A stretch of DNA of 51,714 nucleotides from Actinomycetota bacterium (GCA_947450545.1 CANFVU010000007.1:1-51714); one strand, 5' to 3'. Counted from the first letter of the stretch, positions 1 to 8,793 are shown. The notes: generated from the sequence alone by a model not told the origin. Numbers and translations are program-made.

Positions 1-354
1 GATGCTGTAACTCTTGGCGTGCAGGATTACTTCACTGCATACAAGGCAAATGGTCACCAAGCTGAAATCCAGAAGTTCATGGACTTCTTGTACCAGCCAG
101 CTAACTACGCTGAATTCCTCAAGGCTGCAGGCGGATTCATTCCTGCAACAAAGTCTGCAGGTGCTGTAGCTGCTAAGGATCCTGCTCTTGCTCCATTCAT
201 TGCGCTGCTTCCAAAGGCGATCTTCTACCCAGGAGATATCGCTTCATGGCCTGCAGTCAAGGGCGCTCTTCAACAATCAGTTGGTCTTGCTGTAACAGGT
301 AACCCAACAAAGGTTATGAATGATCTCCAAAAGAAAGCTGAAGCTGCTAAGTAA
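1..354 (+). CDS. ABC transporter extracellular solute-binding protein, C-terminal part (5' end outside window)
   Basis: The open frame runs from the first base to a TAA, giving 117 residues of the C-terminal end of a protein that begins upstream. The segment looks like the helical end of a family 1 (carbohydrate-type) binding protein, with phrases such as FMDFLYQPANYAEFLKAAGG and a Lys/Ala-rich tail. Two MalF/MalG-type permeases follow 20 bp downstream in the same direction, which is the strongest argument for the assignment. By family knowledge it would capture a sugar outside the membrane and deliver it to those permeases. The ligand cannot be inferred, and the signal peptide lies outside the window. 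Confidence 0.8.
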   Translation, partial: DAVTLGVQDYFTAYKANGHQAEIQKFMDFLYQPANYAEFLKAAGGFIPATKSAGAVAAKDPALAPFIALLPKAIFYPGDIASWPAVKGALQQSVGLAVTGNPTKVMNDLQKKAEAAK

Positions 355-374
355 TTAGCAGATAACACAACTAC

Positions 375-1265
375 ATGACAACGGGATCAATTCGCAGAGG
401 TCGCTTCGGCGCACTTCCGTGGATTGGTCCCGCTGTTCTTTTAATTTTGGTGATGGTTGTATGGCCAGCCATCGAAATGATTCGCACATCGCTTCACGAA
501 ATTGATCAGACAGGTATCGCAAAAGGTTGGAACGGAATTTCTAATTACCGTTCCCTTATTCATAATCCCGATCTCCCGCAAACTCTTGTACGCACCCTTC
601 TTTGGGTAAGCGTTGTTGTAGTGGCGACAGTGTTGATATCTCTACCGGTCGCACAAATTCTTCACGGTAAATTTGTCGGACGTAAATTTGTTCGTTACGC
701 AATCATTGTTCCGTGGGCAGCATCCGTTGTTATGACTGCAACCATTTGGCGTTGGATGCTCGATGGATTTTATGGAATCTTCAATCGCATTCTCCAAGAT
801 CTTGGAATCTTGAAAGAGCCACTGGATTGGCTCGGTAATCCAAACTCAGCATTTGCTTTTCTCATGGTTGTCGCAATTTTCGTATCAGTACCTTTTACAA
901 CATATGTCATTCTTGCCGGTCTCACCACGGTTCCTGACGATATTCTCGAAGCGGGCGCAATCGATGGTGCGAACGGATGGAAACGTTATAAGGAGATTAT
1001 TTTCCCTCTCCTTCGCCCAGCACTCCTTGTCTCTGCAGTCATCAATCTCATCAACGTCTTTAACTCATTCCCAATCATCTGGGCGATGACAGGCGGCGGC
1101 CCTGGTTATTCCACTGATACAACAACCACTTTGGCCTACAAAATTAGCTTCCGCGACCAAGATATTGGTCAATCTGCTGCAATGGCTACCGTTAACTTCA
1201 TCATCATTCTCTTCTTTATCTCGATCTTCCTAAAAGTTTCTAACTGGCGGGAGGCAAGCGAATGA
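375..1265 (+). CDS. Sugar ABC transporter permease, MalF/UgpA-type
   Basis: This 296-residue inner-membrane protein has about six hydrophobic segments, starting near residue 15. The cytoplasmic EAA loop lies near residue 192 (EAGAIDGANG followed by IIFPLLRP) and is the contact site for the ATPase in this family. It follows the binding protein by 20 bp, and its stop overlaps the next permease start by 4 bp (ATGA), so the two are probably translationally coupled. Together they should form the heterodimeric channel of a family 1 carbohydrate importer. No ATPase gene is in the visible part of the operon, so a shared MsmK-like ATPase encoded elsewhere is likely. Substrate unknown. Confidence 0.9.
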   Translation: MTTGSIRRGRFGALPWIGPAVLLILVMVVWPAIEMIRTSLHEIDQTGIAKGWNGISNYRSLIHNPDLPQTLVRTLLWVSVVVVATVLISLPVAQILHGKFVGRKFVRYAIIVPWAASVVMTATIWRWMLDGFYGIFNRILQDLGILKEPLDWLGNPNSAFAFLMVVAIFVSVPFTTYVILAGLTTVPDDILEAGAIDGANGWKRYKEIIFPLLRPALLVSAVINLINVFNSFPIIWAMTGGGPGYSTDTTTTLAYKISFRDQDIGQSAAMATVNFIIILFFISIFLKVSNWREASE

Positions 1266-2110
1266 CAATGGCTGGCTCTTCCACCAAGCGCTTTACGGGA
1301 CGCAAAGTCTCACTCACCATTTCGGGTTGGGTGATCGGAGCAGTCTTTATCCTGCCGTACCTCTATATGTTGATCACCGCTTTAAAGCCAAAAGCTGAAA
1401 TCACAAAGATTCCTATTGATTACCTTCCCTCCAAGTGGAGTTGGGACAATTTCACAGAGGTGTGGCACGTCATTCCACTCGCTGGTTATCTGAAGTCTTC
1501 GTTCTTCGTTGCATTCTCTGCAACAGTGCTCGTTTTAATTTTCGCTGTGCCTGCTGCTTATTACGTTGCTCGCAATAAGTTCCGCGGGCGTACCGCGTTC
1601 TTAATGCTCGTTCTCATCACCCAAATGTTCTCCCCTACTGCTCTCGTCGTTGGAATTTTCCGCGAGATGATCAAGTTCCACCTCGTTGATACATATTTCT
1701 CTCTGATTTTGATTTACGGCGCATTCAATATGGCTTTCTCCATTTGGATTCTCTCCTCATTCTTCGCATCGATTCCTGTTGATATCGAAGAAGCGGCATG
1801 GATTGATGGAGCATCGCGCTTTGGAACGCTTCGCCGCGTCATTCTGCCGTTGGCTCTCCCTGGTTTAGTCACAGCTTTTATCTTTACCTTCATTGCTGCG
1901 TGGAATGAATATGTCATCGCACTCACGTTGATGTCATCCCCAGAACGCGAGCCTCTGACTGTTGGTTTAACTTCGTTGATTGGCCAATACCAAATTCAAT
2001 GGAACTTCCTCTTTGCTGGCTCCCTGATCGCAATCATTCCTGTCGTCATTCTCTTTGCTGCTATTGAAAAATATCTCGTCGGAGGCCTTACTGCCGGCTC
2101 CGTAAAGTGA
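1262..2110 (+). CDS. Sugar ABC transporter permease, MalG/UgpE-type
   Basis: This 282-residue inner-membrane protein is the second channel half. An N-terminal membrane segment is followed by a periplasmic stretch and five more membrane helices. The EAA loop is clear near residue 175 (EEAAWIDGASRFG, then RRVILPLALPG). The ATG overlaps the preceding TGA by 4 bp. A DeoR-type regulator starts 10 bp downstream, so transporter and regulator probably share a transcript. Length and topology match the MalG family, and the assignment at family level is secure. The transported sugar is not known. Confidence 0.9.
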   Translation: MTMAGSSTKRFTGRKVSLTISGWVIGAVFILPYLYMLITALKPKAEITKIPIDYLPSKWSWDNFTEVWHVIPLAGYLKSSFFVAFSATVLVLIFAVPAAYYVARNKFRGRTAFLMLVLITQMFSPTALVVGIFREMIKFHLVDTYFSLILIYGAFNMAFSIWILSSFFASIPVDIEEAAWIDGASRFGTLRRVILPLALPGLVTAFIFTFIAAWNEYVIALTLMSSPEREPLTVGLTSLIGQYQIQWNFLFAGSLIAIIPVVILFAAIEKYLVGGLTAGSVK

Positions 2111-2120
2111 GTATCTAGCA

Positions 2121-2912
2121 ATGAGTAAACAAGATCGCCTCAATAAAATCCTCGAACTTGTCGTCGAGCGAGGTTCTGTAGAAGTTGAGGAAGCAGCGTC
2201 GATTCTCGATGTCTCTCCAGCAACCATTCGCCGCGATTTTGATGCACTTGCTGCGCGCCAGCTCCTCAATCGCACACACGGAGGCGCATCTGCCACTGGT
2301 GGTTCATTTAATCTTCCATTGACCTATCGCGTTGCGAAAGATGATGAGATCAAAAAACGTATCGCTGCTGTTGCTGCAACGATGGTGAAACGCAACCAAG
2401 TTGTGGGTATCAACGGTGGAACAACGGCAACTGAAGTAGCTCGCGCACTTGCTGCATCCCCTGAATTTGCACCCGGATCAGATACAGAACGTCCACCGCT
2501 CACTGTTGTTACGAATGCACTCAACATCGCAACCGAACTCACTGTTCGCCACCAGATTCGTATCGTCGTTACCGGTGGCGTTGCTCGCGCACAGTCATAC
2601 GAGCTCACTGGACCTTTTGCAGAATCAGTTCTCGAAGAAGTGATTATCGATGTTGCATTCCTTGGTGTTGAAGGTTTACATCCTGACACTGGAGCTGCTG
2701 CAGCTTATGAGGATGAAGCTCGCGTCAATCAGATGATTGCCTCGCGCGCTAAAAAAGTTGTGGTCGTCGCTGATTCATCAAAATTTACAAAGCGCTCTTT
2801 TGCTGCCATCAAACCATTTAGCGAAATTGATGTCATCATCACCGATAGCGGAATCGACTCTGAAGTACGCAGAACTCTTGAAGCTCAAGGCGTTGAAATC
2901 GTTATTGCTTAA
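2121..2912 (+). CDS. DeoR/GlpR-family transcriptional regulator
   Basis: This 263-residue cytoplasmic DNA-binding protein has an N-terminal DeoR helix-turn-helix (about residues 3-57, with SPATIRRDFDALAARQLL and the family-typical RTHGGA). The C-terminal DeoRC sensor domain (about 75-255) carries the INGGTTATEVA phosphate-binding loop near residue 96 and VVVADSSKF near 211. The family usually represses sugar operons and responds to a phosphorylated sugar intermediate. Its place directly after the importer genes suggests it controls them. Its TAA and the stop of the convergent E2 gene share the same four bases, TTAA (2909-2912). Confidence 0.9.
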   Translation: MSKQDRLNKILELVVERGSVEVEEAASILDVSPATIRRDFDALAARQLLNRTHGGASATGGSFNLPLTYRVAKDDEIKKRIAAVAATMVKRNQVVGINGGTTATEVARALAASPEFAPGSDTERPPLTVVTNALNIATELTVRHQIRIVVTGGVARAQSYELTGPFAESVLEEVIIDVAFLGVEGLHPDTGAAAAYEDEARVNQMIASRAKKVVVVADSSKFTKRSFAAIKPFSEIDVIITDSGIDSEVRRTLEAQGVEIVIA

Positions 2913-4135
2913 ACGACCATCCACATTGGATTTTCAAAGCGCTTAGAGAACGCAGCTAACCATTCGGCAGCTAACGCACCATCAATGCTTCGATGATCCA
3001 CTGACAAAGTGAAGTTAATGACTGTTGCAGGAACGATTTGATCGTCCTTCACAACTGGCTTCTTTTTCGCAGCTCCCACAGCCAAAATCATTGATTGTGG
3101 CGGGTTAATGATGGCGTAGAACTCATCTGTGCCGTACATACCGAGATTGGTTACAGAGATCGTTCCGCCTTGAATTTCATCTTGCTTGAGTTTTCCTTCA
3201 CGTGCGCGGCCGAAGAGATCGCCAGTGGATTTCGCTAAATCATCCAAGCGGAATTTCTCAACACCGCGAACTACGGGAGTAATAAGCCCATTGTCGGTTG
3301 CTACTGCCACTGCAATATCGACAGTGTTGAAGAACTGCATCGCTTCATCGCCCCAAATGCAATTCGCTTTCGGAACATCTGCGTAAGCAGCAGCCACTGT
3401 CTTGAGAATCAAATCTGTCACAGAAACCTTGGTCGTGGTCCATTCGTTGAGCTTCTTTCGAAGTTCAAGGAAATCATCTGCGATAAGAGACGCTGAGAGA
3501 TAGAAATGCGGGACTGTCGTTTTGCTCTCGGTTAAACGGCGAGCAATCGCTTTGCGCATACGTGAATGTGGAACTGCTTCAGAAGGATTGCTTGAAAGAA
3601 CCGGTGCTGAAGTACGTGATGCACCACTTCCTTGCGCTGCATAGACATCTGCTTTGACGATTCGTCCGTTGGGTCCAGTTCCAGAAATCGAATTAACATC
3701 CACGCCAAGTTCGCGAGCCAGTTTGCGCGCAATCGGGCTGACAAATACTCGACCGGTGCGAACAGGAGTTGCCTCAACAACTACAGCGGGGACCGCAACG
3801 GGTGCAGGTGCTGCGACTGGTGCAGGTGCTGCGACTGGTGCAGCAGCAGAAATAGTTGTGCCAGCTAATAATTTATCGATCTCTGAAGCATCTTCACCTG
3901 TCGCAAGAAGCACAGCGATGGGAAGTCCAACTTGAGCATTCTTTCCTTCTGCAACGAGATACTTTCCAAGAATTCCTGCAGTTTCAGCAGGAACTTCGAC
4001 GAGCGCTTTCTCGGTTTCAACTTCAGCAAGAGGCTGACCAACATCGAATGCATCGCCCTCTTTAACAAGCCATTTCGAGAGAATCGCTTCAGTTGCATCT
4101 GCCAGCAGCGCTGGCATTCTCATCATCGAAGCCAT
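2909..4135 (-). CDS. Dihydrolipoyllysine acyltransferase (E2 of a 2-oxoacid or acetoin dehydrogenase complex)
   Basis: This 408-residue E2 core subunit has three parts. The lipoyl domain covers about residues 5-78, with lipoylated Lys43 in VETEKALVEV. An Ala/Pro linker and a peripheral-subunit-binding domain follow (about 130-165, FVSPIARKLARELG and GTGPNGRIVKADV). The catalytic acyltransferase domain carries HRSIDGA near residue 381, supplying the His and Asp of the active site. It transfers an acyl group from E1-bound TPP via lipoate to CoA. The ATG overlaps the upstream E1 stop by one base (TAATG), so E1 and E2 are coupled. No E3 gene lies nearby. Motifs alone do not separate pyruvate, branched-chain and acetoin specificity. 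The linker contains a short repeated APVAAP sequence. Confidence 0.92.
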   Translation of the reverse strand: MASMMRMPALLADATEAILSKWLVKEGDAFDVGQPLAEVETEKALVEVPAETAGILGKYLVAEGKNAQVGLPIAVLLATGEDASEIDKLLAGTTISAAAPVAAPAPVAAPAPVAVPAVVVEATPVRTGRVFVSPIARKLARELGVDVNSISGTGPNGRIVKADVYAAQGSGASRTSAPVLSSNPSEAVPHSRMRKAIARRLTESKTTVPHFYLSASLIADDFLELRKKLNEWTTTKVSVTDLILKTVAAAYADVPKANCIWGDEAMQFFNTVDIAVAVATDNGLITPVVRGVEKFRLDDLAKSTGDLFGRAREGKLKQDEIQGGTISVTNLGMYGTDEFYAIINPPQSMILAVGAAKKKPVVKDDQIVPATVINFTLSVDHRSIDGALAAEWLAAFSKRFENPMWMVV

Positions 4136-6315
4136 TATTTGCCGCCTTTATTGCTCTTCAGAGCGCGAAGACCTTCAACAACTTCTTCGACTCCAGCAAT
4201 TGCAGCGCGTTCCAAAACCTTGGAAATGCTTGGTGAAGCTTCTTTGCCTGTTACGCGTTGAACAGGTTGATCCAAGTAATCAAAGAATCGGCGTTGAATT
4301 TCATCAGAGAGCCAAGCGCCATACCCTGTGCCTCGGGCACCTTGCTCAACAATCACCACGTTATTGGTCTTCTTGATACTCGCACCAATGGTCTCCCAAT
4401 CGATGCTTGCGCGATCGAGCCAACGAAGATCGATGAGATCAGCGTTCATACCAAGTTCGTTGAGAGCTGCTTCTGTCTTGCGAACCATAGAGAGATATGA
4501 AATGACAGTTGCTTCATCTCCCACTCGTGCCAAACGCGCTTTGCCAAGTGGCAAGTAATAATCAAAGTTCTCTGGAACTTCCTCTTGCTCTTGATAGAGA
4601 TCAACATGTTCAAGAACGAGTACAGGATCGTTGAGAGCGAGTGCAGTATTCATCAAGCCGATATATTCGGCAGCAGATGATGGTGCAACAATTCTCCAAC
4701 CAGGTTGCATTGCTACAACTCCAGCAGGATCCATAAGGTGTTGTGAACCGTATCCACTTCCCATCGCAACTTTGGTACGAAGCACAACTGGAATGTCATG
4801 AGTTCCACCGAACATGTGGCGAGCTTTACCAATCTGGTTAAAGATTTGGTCAGCAGCTACCCACATAAAGTCCGCATACATAAATTCAATAACAGGACGG
4901 AATCGTCCATCCATTGCCATTCCACCACCAAGACCTGCGAATGCATTTTCGCTGATTGGTGTTCCAAGAATGCGACCTGGGTACTTCGCAGCAAGCCCCT
5001 TGGTCGCACCGTTGGTACCACCGTTAAGACGGTGAATATCTTCACCCAAAATAACAATACGAGGATCTGTCTCCATGCGACGATCAAGAACTGATGCAAC
5101 AGCATCTGCATACTTCATTGTTGTTTTCGCTGCGATGGTTGATGGCTCAGCGAATGCAAGACCATTGAGTTCAGATCCATCTCCGCGAATTCCCACATCA
5201 ACGAATGATTTATCAGGCCACAAAGCAAGCTTAATACGGCGCTTTCCTGCCTTTTCTGGGTCTTCTTCAAAGATCTGGGCTGCAGCAAGAGCACATGCAT
5301 CGACTGCTTGTTGGCGGACTGATGCAATGCCTTCATCATCAATTAAACCAAGGTTCTTCATCTCACTAGCTAGGCGAAGCAATGGATCGCGTTCTTTCCA
5401 TTCAGCTTCTTCTTCCTTGGTGCGATAACCAAATGCGCTTCCAGGGAATGGTCCGCTCTGGTGGAAGTAGCGATATACATCGGCTTCAATAATTGTTGGT
5501 CCGCCACCGTTGCGCATAATCTCATTTGCTTCAACCATTGCAAGGTGAACAGCGAGAGGATCCATTCCATCGACAAACCATGATGGAATTGCGAAACCAG
5601 AACCACGTGCAGATAGACGAGGTTCGCCTGTTACTTCATTGATATGTGTCGAAACTGCATAGCGGTTGTTTTCGATAAAGAAACAGAGTGGTAATTTCCA
5701 CGCAGATGCTAAGTTCATTGATTCCAAAACTGAACCAATATTTACTGCGCCATCTCCAAAATATGTAACCGAAACATTGTTTGTACCCGCGCGAGATTGT
5801 GCGTATGCATTACCTGCAGCAAGTGGAGCTCCTCCTCCAACAATCGCATTTGTTCCTAGCGCGCCTGCGTCGAGCCATTGAAGGTGCATCGAACCACCAC
5901 GGCCACCGCAATATCCTTGAGCAAGTCCCAAAATTTCTGCCATCGTGCGTTGCACAACTTCTTGAATTGCAGGCGTGATGAGATTGTTAACGTCTAAACG
6001 ATTCCCCGAAACGTGATTTAAAACTTTTGCTAAAAATTGGTGGTGGCCGCGGTGCGAACCGTTGACGCCATCTCCACTATTGAGGCTATATGCCGAACCA
6101 ATTGCGCCACCTTCTTGACCGATGGAGCTGTGAACTGGTCCATGAACTAAACCTTCAGTGGCAAGAGTGAGCAAGATTTCTTCAAAGGCGCGAATGATGT
6201 GGCCTTGTCCCAACAGTGTTTCAAGAAGTTGGGGATCAGCAGCTGCCCAATCCTCCGGAGTTGTCCGAAGTTCGATCCAAGGCTTACTTGGAGAGAGGGG
6301 ATTGCGAATGGCCAT
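4135..6315 (-). CDS. Fused E1 alpha-beta subunit of a 2-oxoacid or acetoin dehydrogenase (TPP-dependent)
   Basis: This 726-residue fusion carries out TPP-dependent oxidative decarboxylation and reductive acylation of E2 lipoate. The alpha half has the TPP motif starting at GDGAVNIG (near residue 186) and ending in ENN about 28 residues later, plus GGRGGSMHL. The beta half starts near residue 398 (MKYADAVASVLDRR) with a transketolase pyrimidine-binding domain (ILGEDIHRLNGG), then a C-terminal transketolase domain. ATG 6315 is preferred over an in-frame start 25 codons earlier because GAGGAG sits 8-9 bases before it and family-like sequence begins there. E1 alpha and beta are separate genes in most bacteria. 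E2 follows with a 1-bp overlap. Three butanediol-dehydrogenase-like enzymes downstream make an acetoin role possible but unproven. Confidence 0.88.
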   Translation of the reverse strand: MAIRNPLSPSKPWIELRTTPEDWAAADPQLLETLLGQGHIIRAFEEILLTLATEGLVHGPVHSSIGQEGGAIGSAYSLNSGDGVNGSHRGHHQFLAKVLNHVSGNRLDVNNLITPAIQEVVQRTMAEILGLAQGYCGGRGGSMHLQWLDAGALGTNAIVGGGAPLAAGNAYAQSRAGTNNVSVTYFGDGAVNIGSVLESMNLASAWKLPLCFFIENNRYAVSTHINEVTGEPRLSARGSGFAIPSWFVDGMDPLAVHLAMVEANEIMRNGGGPTIIEADVYRYFHQSGPFPGSAFGYRTKEEEAEWKERDPLLRLASEMKNLGLIDDEGIASVRQQAVDACALAAAQIFEEDPEKAGKRRIKLALWPDKSFVDVGIRGDGSELNGLAFAEPSTIAAKTTMKYADAVASVLDRRMETDPRIVILGEDIHRLNGGTNGATKGLAAKYPGRILGTPISENAFAGLGGGMAMDGRFRPVIEFMYADFMWVAADQIFNQIGKARHMFGGTHDIPVVLRTKVAMGSGYGSQHLMDPAGVVAMQPGWRIVAPSSAAEYIGLMNTALALNDPVLVLEHVDLYQEQEEVPENFDYYLPLGKARLARVGDEATVISYLSMVRKTEAALNELGMNADLIDLRWLDRASIDWETIGASIKKTNNVVIVEQGARGTGYGAWLSDEIQRRFFDYLDQPVQRVTGKEASPSISKVLERAAIAGVEEVVEGLRALKSNKGGK

Positions 6316-6419
6316 GCTGGTACTCCTCGACGCTGGGGTTCCCAACTTTAGAGTCGATTGCATCCAATCACAAGAAAAAGTAGGTAACAACCTGGTAATA
6401 ATGGGAAAAATACTCTACT

Positions 6420-6463
6420 TTGTATCCAATTGGTATCCAATTGGTATCCAATTGGTATCCAAT
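6420..6463. repeat. Four tandem 11-bp units forming overlapping palindromes (candidate operator)
   Basis: Four consecutive 11-bp units of consensus TGGTATCCAAT lie between the divergent E1 and VOC genes; the first unit has T for G at its second base. Each junction creates the palindrome ATTGGTATCCAAT (ATTGG, TAT, CCAAT). The period is close to one helical turn, so identical sites would lie on one face of the DNA. A GntR-type regulator is encoded about 0.6 kb downstream and is a reasonable binder, but this is inference. A related half-site (ATCCAAT) lies at about 6362. Confidence 0.75.
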
Positions 6464-6502
6464 CAGCACCAATGCAGGCTCATTCAATGGAGAGGAACGC
6501 TC

Positions 6503-7030
6503 ATGGCACTTCCCGGTTTACGCGGCACTGAGCACATCGGATTTACTGTTCCCGATCTCGATGAAGCCGAACGATTTTTCGTCGACATCATTGGGTGCGA
6601 AAAAGTGTATTCACTCGGACCTTTCAAAAACGATGACAACGACTGGATGCAAGAACATATGAATGTGCACCCTCGCACAATCATGAAAGAGCTGCGATTC
6701 TTTCGTTGCAAGTACGGTCCTAACTTTGAAATTTTCCAGTATGTCGCAGTGGATGGGCAGCAACGTCAACCACTAAATAGCGATATCGGTGGACACCATC
6801 TCGCTTTTTATGTTGATGATTTTGATCTTGCTTACCAATATCTTCTGGATAATGGCGTTCGCGTTTTAGGCGAACCAACTTTTAGCAAAAGTCATAGCGA
6901 AGGCCAACGTTGGGTCTACTTCCTTACTCCATGGGGAATGCAATGTGAACTTGTAAGTTTCCCTAACGGAAAAGCGTATGAGAAAGATGCACCAGTAAAA
7001 CTCTGGCATCCAGCTCATCCGGATAAGTAA
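6503..7030 (+). CDS. VOC-family (glyoxalase/extradiol dioxygenase fold) protein
   Basis: This 175-residue cytoplasmic protein has two beta-alpha-beta-beta-beta units of the vicinal-oxygen-chelate fold. Likely metal ligands are His in EHIGFTV near residue 10, Glu in NFEIFQY, His in GGHHLAFYV and Glu in QCELVSFP. ATG 6503 is chosen because AGAGG precedes it and the VOC domain begins immediately (GLRGTEHIGF). The frame is open further upstream, but that part crosses the repeat region and is antisense to the E1 gene. Known members include lactoylglutathione lyases, epimerases and ring-cleaving dioxygenases, and the exact reaction is not readable. The GntR gene follows after 8 bp, so the two probably form an operon. 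Confidence 0.85.
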   Translation: MALPGLRGTEHIGFTVPDLDEAERFFVDIIGCEKVYSLGPFKNDDNDWMQEHMNVHPRTIMKELRFFRCKYGPNFEIFQYVAVDGQQRQPLNSDIGGHHLAFYVDDFDLAYQYLLDNGVRVLGEPTFSKSHSEGQRWVYFLTPWGMQCELVSFPNGKAYEKDAPVKLWHPAHPDK

Positions 7031-7038
7031 GCGCATTC

Positions 7039-7689
7039 ATGGTTCTCGTTTCCGATAATGATTCTGCAACGTCACATGCGATTGCAGATGACCTCAAAGA
7101 GAAAATTCTCGCTGGTAAATACAAGCCAGGTGCTCGACTCATTCAAGATGAGTTAGCTATTGAATTTAAAGCAAGTCGCTCCCCTATTCGCGAAGCTCTA
7201 CGCATGTTGGAAGCTGATGGTTTAGTAACAATCAAAACGCACTCAGGGGCGTGGATTACTGAACTCAACTTTGCTGAATTTGAAGAGCTTTATCAAATAC
7301 GTGAACGTGTTGAGCCACTTATGCTTCGCTTGAGTATTCCGCACCTCACCACAAAGTTGATCAAAGAACTCGAAGCCACTTTAGAAAAACTCAATGAAGC
7401 CACATCTGTTGAGCAATTCCTCAAGCTCGACCGCGAATTTCATCTGCTCACTTACGAAGGTGCAATCACTTCATATTTGGGCGAAATTGTTCAGCGCATG
7501 TGGAACACAACCCAGCCATATCGCCGCCGCTATAGCCAGATTTTGGAGCGTGAACACTTCACTTCAGCCCATCTTGAGCACACTCTCTTAATGAAAGCGA
7601 TCAAGCGAGCAGATCTCGATGATGCTGAGCGAATCCTTTACGGTCACATTCGTCGCACACGATTAGAACTTCAAGAGCAAGCTGAATAG
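7039..7689 (+). CDS. GntR-family transcriptional regulator, FadR/VanR (FCD) type
   Basis: This 216-residue DNA-binding protein has a winged helix at about residues 10-72, with the family signature SRSPIREALRMLEADGLV. An FCD effector domain covers about 77-212. Probable metal or ligand residues are the Asp and His of DREFHLLTYEG near residue 134 and the His of EHTLLMKAI. FCD members bind small organic acids and usually repress nearby catabolic genes. It follows the VOC gene by 8 bp, and its stop lies 11 bp from the convergent reductase gene. The tandem palindromes at 6420-6463 are a plausible target. Effector unknown. Confidence 0.9.
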   Translation: MVLVSDNDSATSHAIADDLKEKILAGKYKPGARLIQDELAIEFKASRSPIREALRMLEADGLVTIKTHSGAWITELNFAEFEELYQIRERVEPLMLRLSIPHLTTKLIKELEATLEKLNEATSVEQFLKLDREFHLLTYEGAITSYLGEIVQRMWNTTQPYRRRYSQILEREHFTSAHLEHTLLMKAIKRADLDDAERILYGHIRRTRLELQEQAE

Positions 7690-7700
7690 AAAATTCGGTA

Positions 7701-8762
7701 TTAAGGAATAATCTTTTCAGCGCGTAAGCGATCGAAGAGATTGGTGAATGAATCAAAGGTGACATTCACATCTTTAAATCCAGCGCGACGAGATTTACCC
7801 ATATCTGCAAAAGTTTCTACTTGGCGACCGAGGTCAGCATCTGTGTGCCACCAGGAAGCAAGGTGAGTAGCTTTGAAATCTTGCAGACCATGTTTTGCAA
7901 CAATCTTGGCCCACACTTCATCAGCATCGCCCATACGTGGTTCAAGTGGTGAAGTCTGTGCTGGATATCCAGGATCTTCCAAACCAAAGTAAGTAGCGAT
8001 GTGTTTCCACAATTGACGCCAACGGAAAACATCTCCATTAACAGTATTAAACGCTTGGTTTTTCGCTGCTGGTGCTGTTGCAGACCAGACAGCGTGACGA
8101 GCAAGAATGCTCGCGTCAGTTACATCTGTAACGCCATTGAATTGTTCTGTTGAGCCAGGGAATGTAAACGGACGACCTGTCTCTTTGCAGATGCTTGCGT
8201 AAATTGCGAGAGTCACGCCCATGTTCATGACGTTTCCAAGTGCGTAGCCGATCATTGTGTGAGGGCGGTGCACAGACCATGAGAAGTTTCGCTCTGCAGC
8301 GTGCTTGAAGAGAATATCTTCTTGAACGTAATAGAAGTTATCGATTGGCAGACGCTCTTGGCTTTCGCGGAAAGGCGTATCCATTGGGGTTGAGGCATAT
8401 GCTTCGAAGGGCCCGAGGTAGTGCTTCAGGCCTGTGATCAAAACAGCGTGTTCAAGGGATTTGGTCTGGCGCATCGCTGAAAGGGTATTTTCAAGCATTG
8501 CACCGTTTACAGCGCAGTTTTCAGCTTCAGTGTTCTGGCGGGACCATGTGCAGAAGAAGAGATGTGAAATAGGAAGGCCATCAATCGCCTTTTCGACGCT
8601 TGCTTGATCAAGAACGTCGGCATAAACGTGATTAACGCCGGGGATTGTGATGCCAGGTTTGCGCGATAGGCCATGAACTTTCCAGCCATCTGCCAATAAA
8701 ACTTGTGCGATGTTATTTCCTGCAATGCCGGTGACACCGACAATGAGAGCCTCTTTTGCCAT
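7701..8762 (-). CDS. PRISE-like NAD(P)-dependent SDR (progesterone 5-beta-reductase/iridoid synthase family)
   Basis: This 353-residue enzyme is an extended, atypical short-chain dehydrogenase. The N-terminal nucleotide-binding motif is GVTGIAGNNIA (about 8-18). The PRISE hallmark residues appear as ITGLKHYLGPFEAY near residue 110 and NFYYVQED near 142, where the Lys and the second Tyr are the catalytic pair in plant enzymes. The C-terminal half keeps the family's NGDVFRWRQLWKHIA phrase. Plant PRISE enzymes reduce the C=C bond of enones and bacterial members are poorly characterised, so enone or carbonyl reduction is the likely chemistry but the substrate is unknown. It is transcribed divergently from the SDR/ADH operon across a 173-bp promoter region. 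Confidence 0.82.
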   Translation of the reverse strand: MAKEALIVGVTGIAGNNIAQVLLADGWKVHGLSRKPGITIPGVNHVYADVLDQASVEKAIDGLPISHLFFCTWSRQNTEAENCAVNGAMLENTLSAMRQTKSLEHAVLITGLKHYLGPFEAYASTPMDTPFRESQERLPIDNFYYVQEDILFKHAAERNFSWSVHRPHTMIGYALGNVMNMGVTLAIYASICKETGRPFTFPGSTEQFNGVTDVTDASILARHAVWSATAPAAKNQAFNTVNGDVFRWRQLWKHIATYFGLEDPGYPAQTSPLEPRMGDADEVWAKIVAKHGLQDFKATHLASWWHTDADLGRQVETFADMGKSRRAGFKDVNVTFDSFTNLFDRLRAEKIIP

Positions 8763-8793
8763 GATGAATCCCTTCCGTTGGGGGGAATGTTAG

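Noticed and set aside
3780-3850. Short tandem repeat in the E2 gene as a regulatory or CRISPR-like array
   Set aside because: It encodes the Ala/Pro linker (APVAAP units) between the lipoyl and binding domains, which is expected in E2 proteins.
6158-6502. N-terminal extension of the VOC protein or an extra small gene
   Set aside because: The open frame runs antisense through the E1 start and the tandem repeats. A ribosome-binding site and the domain start both support 6503.
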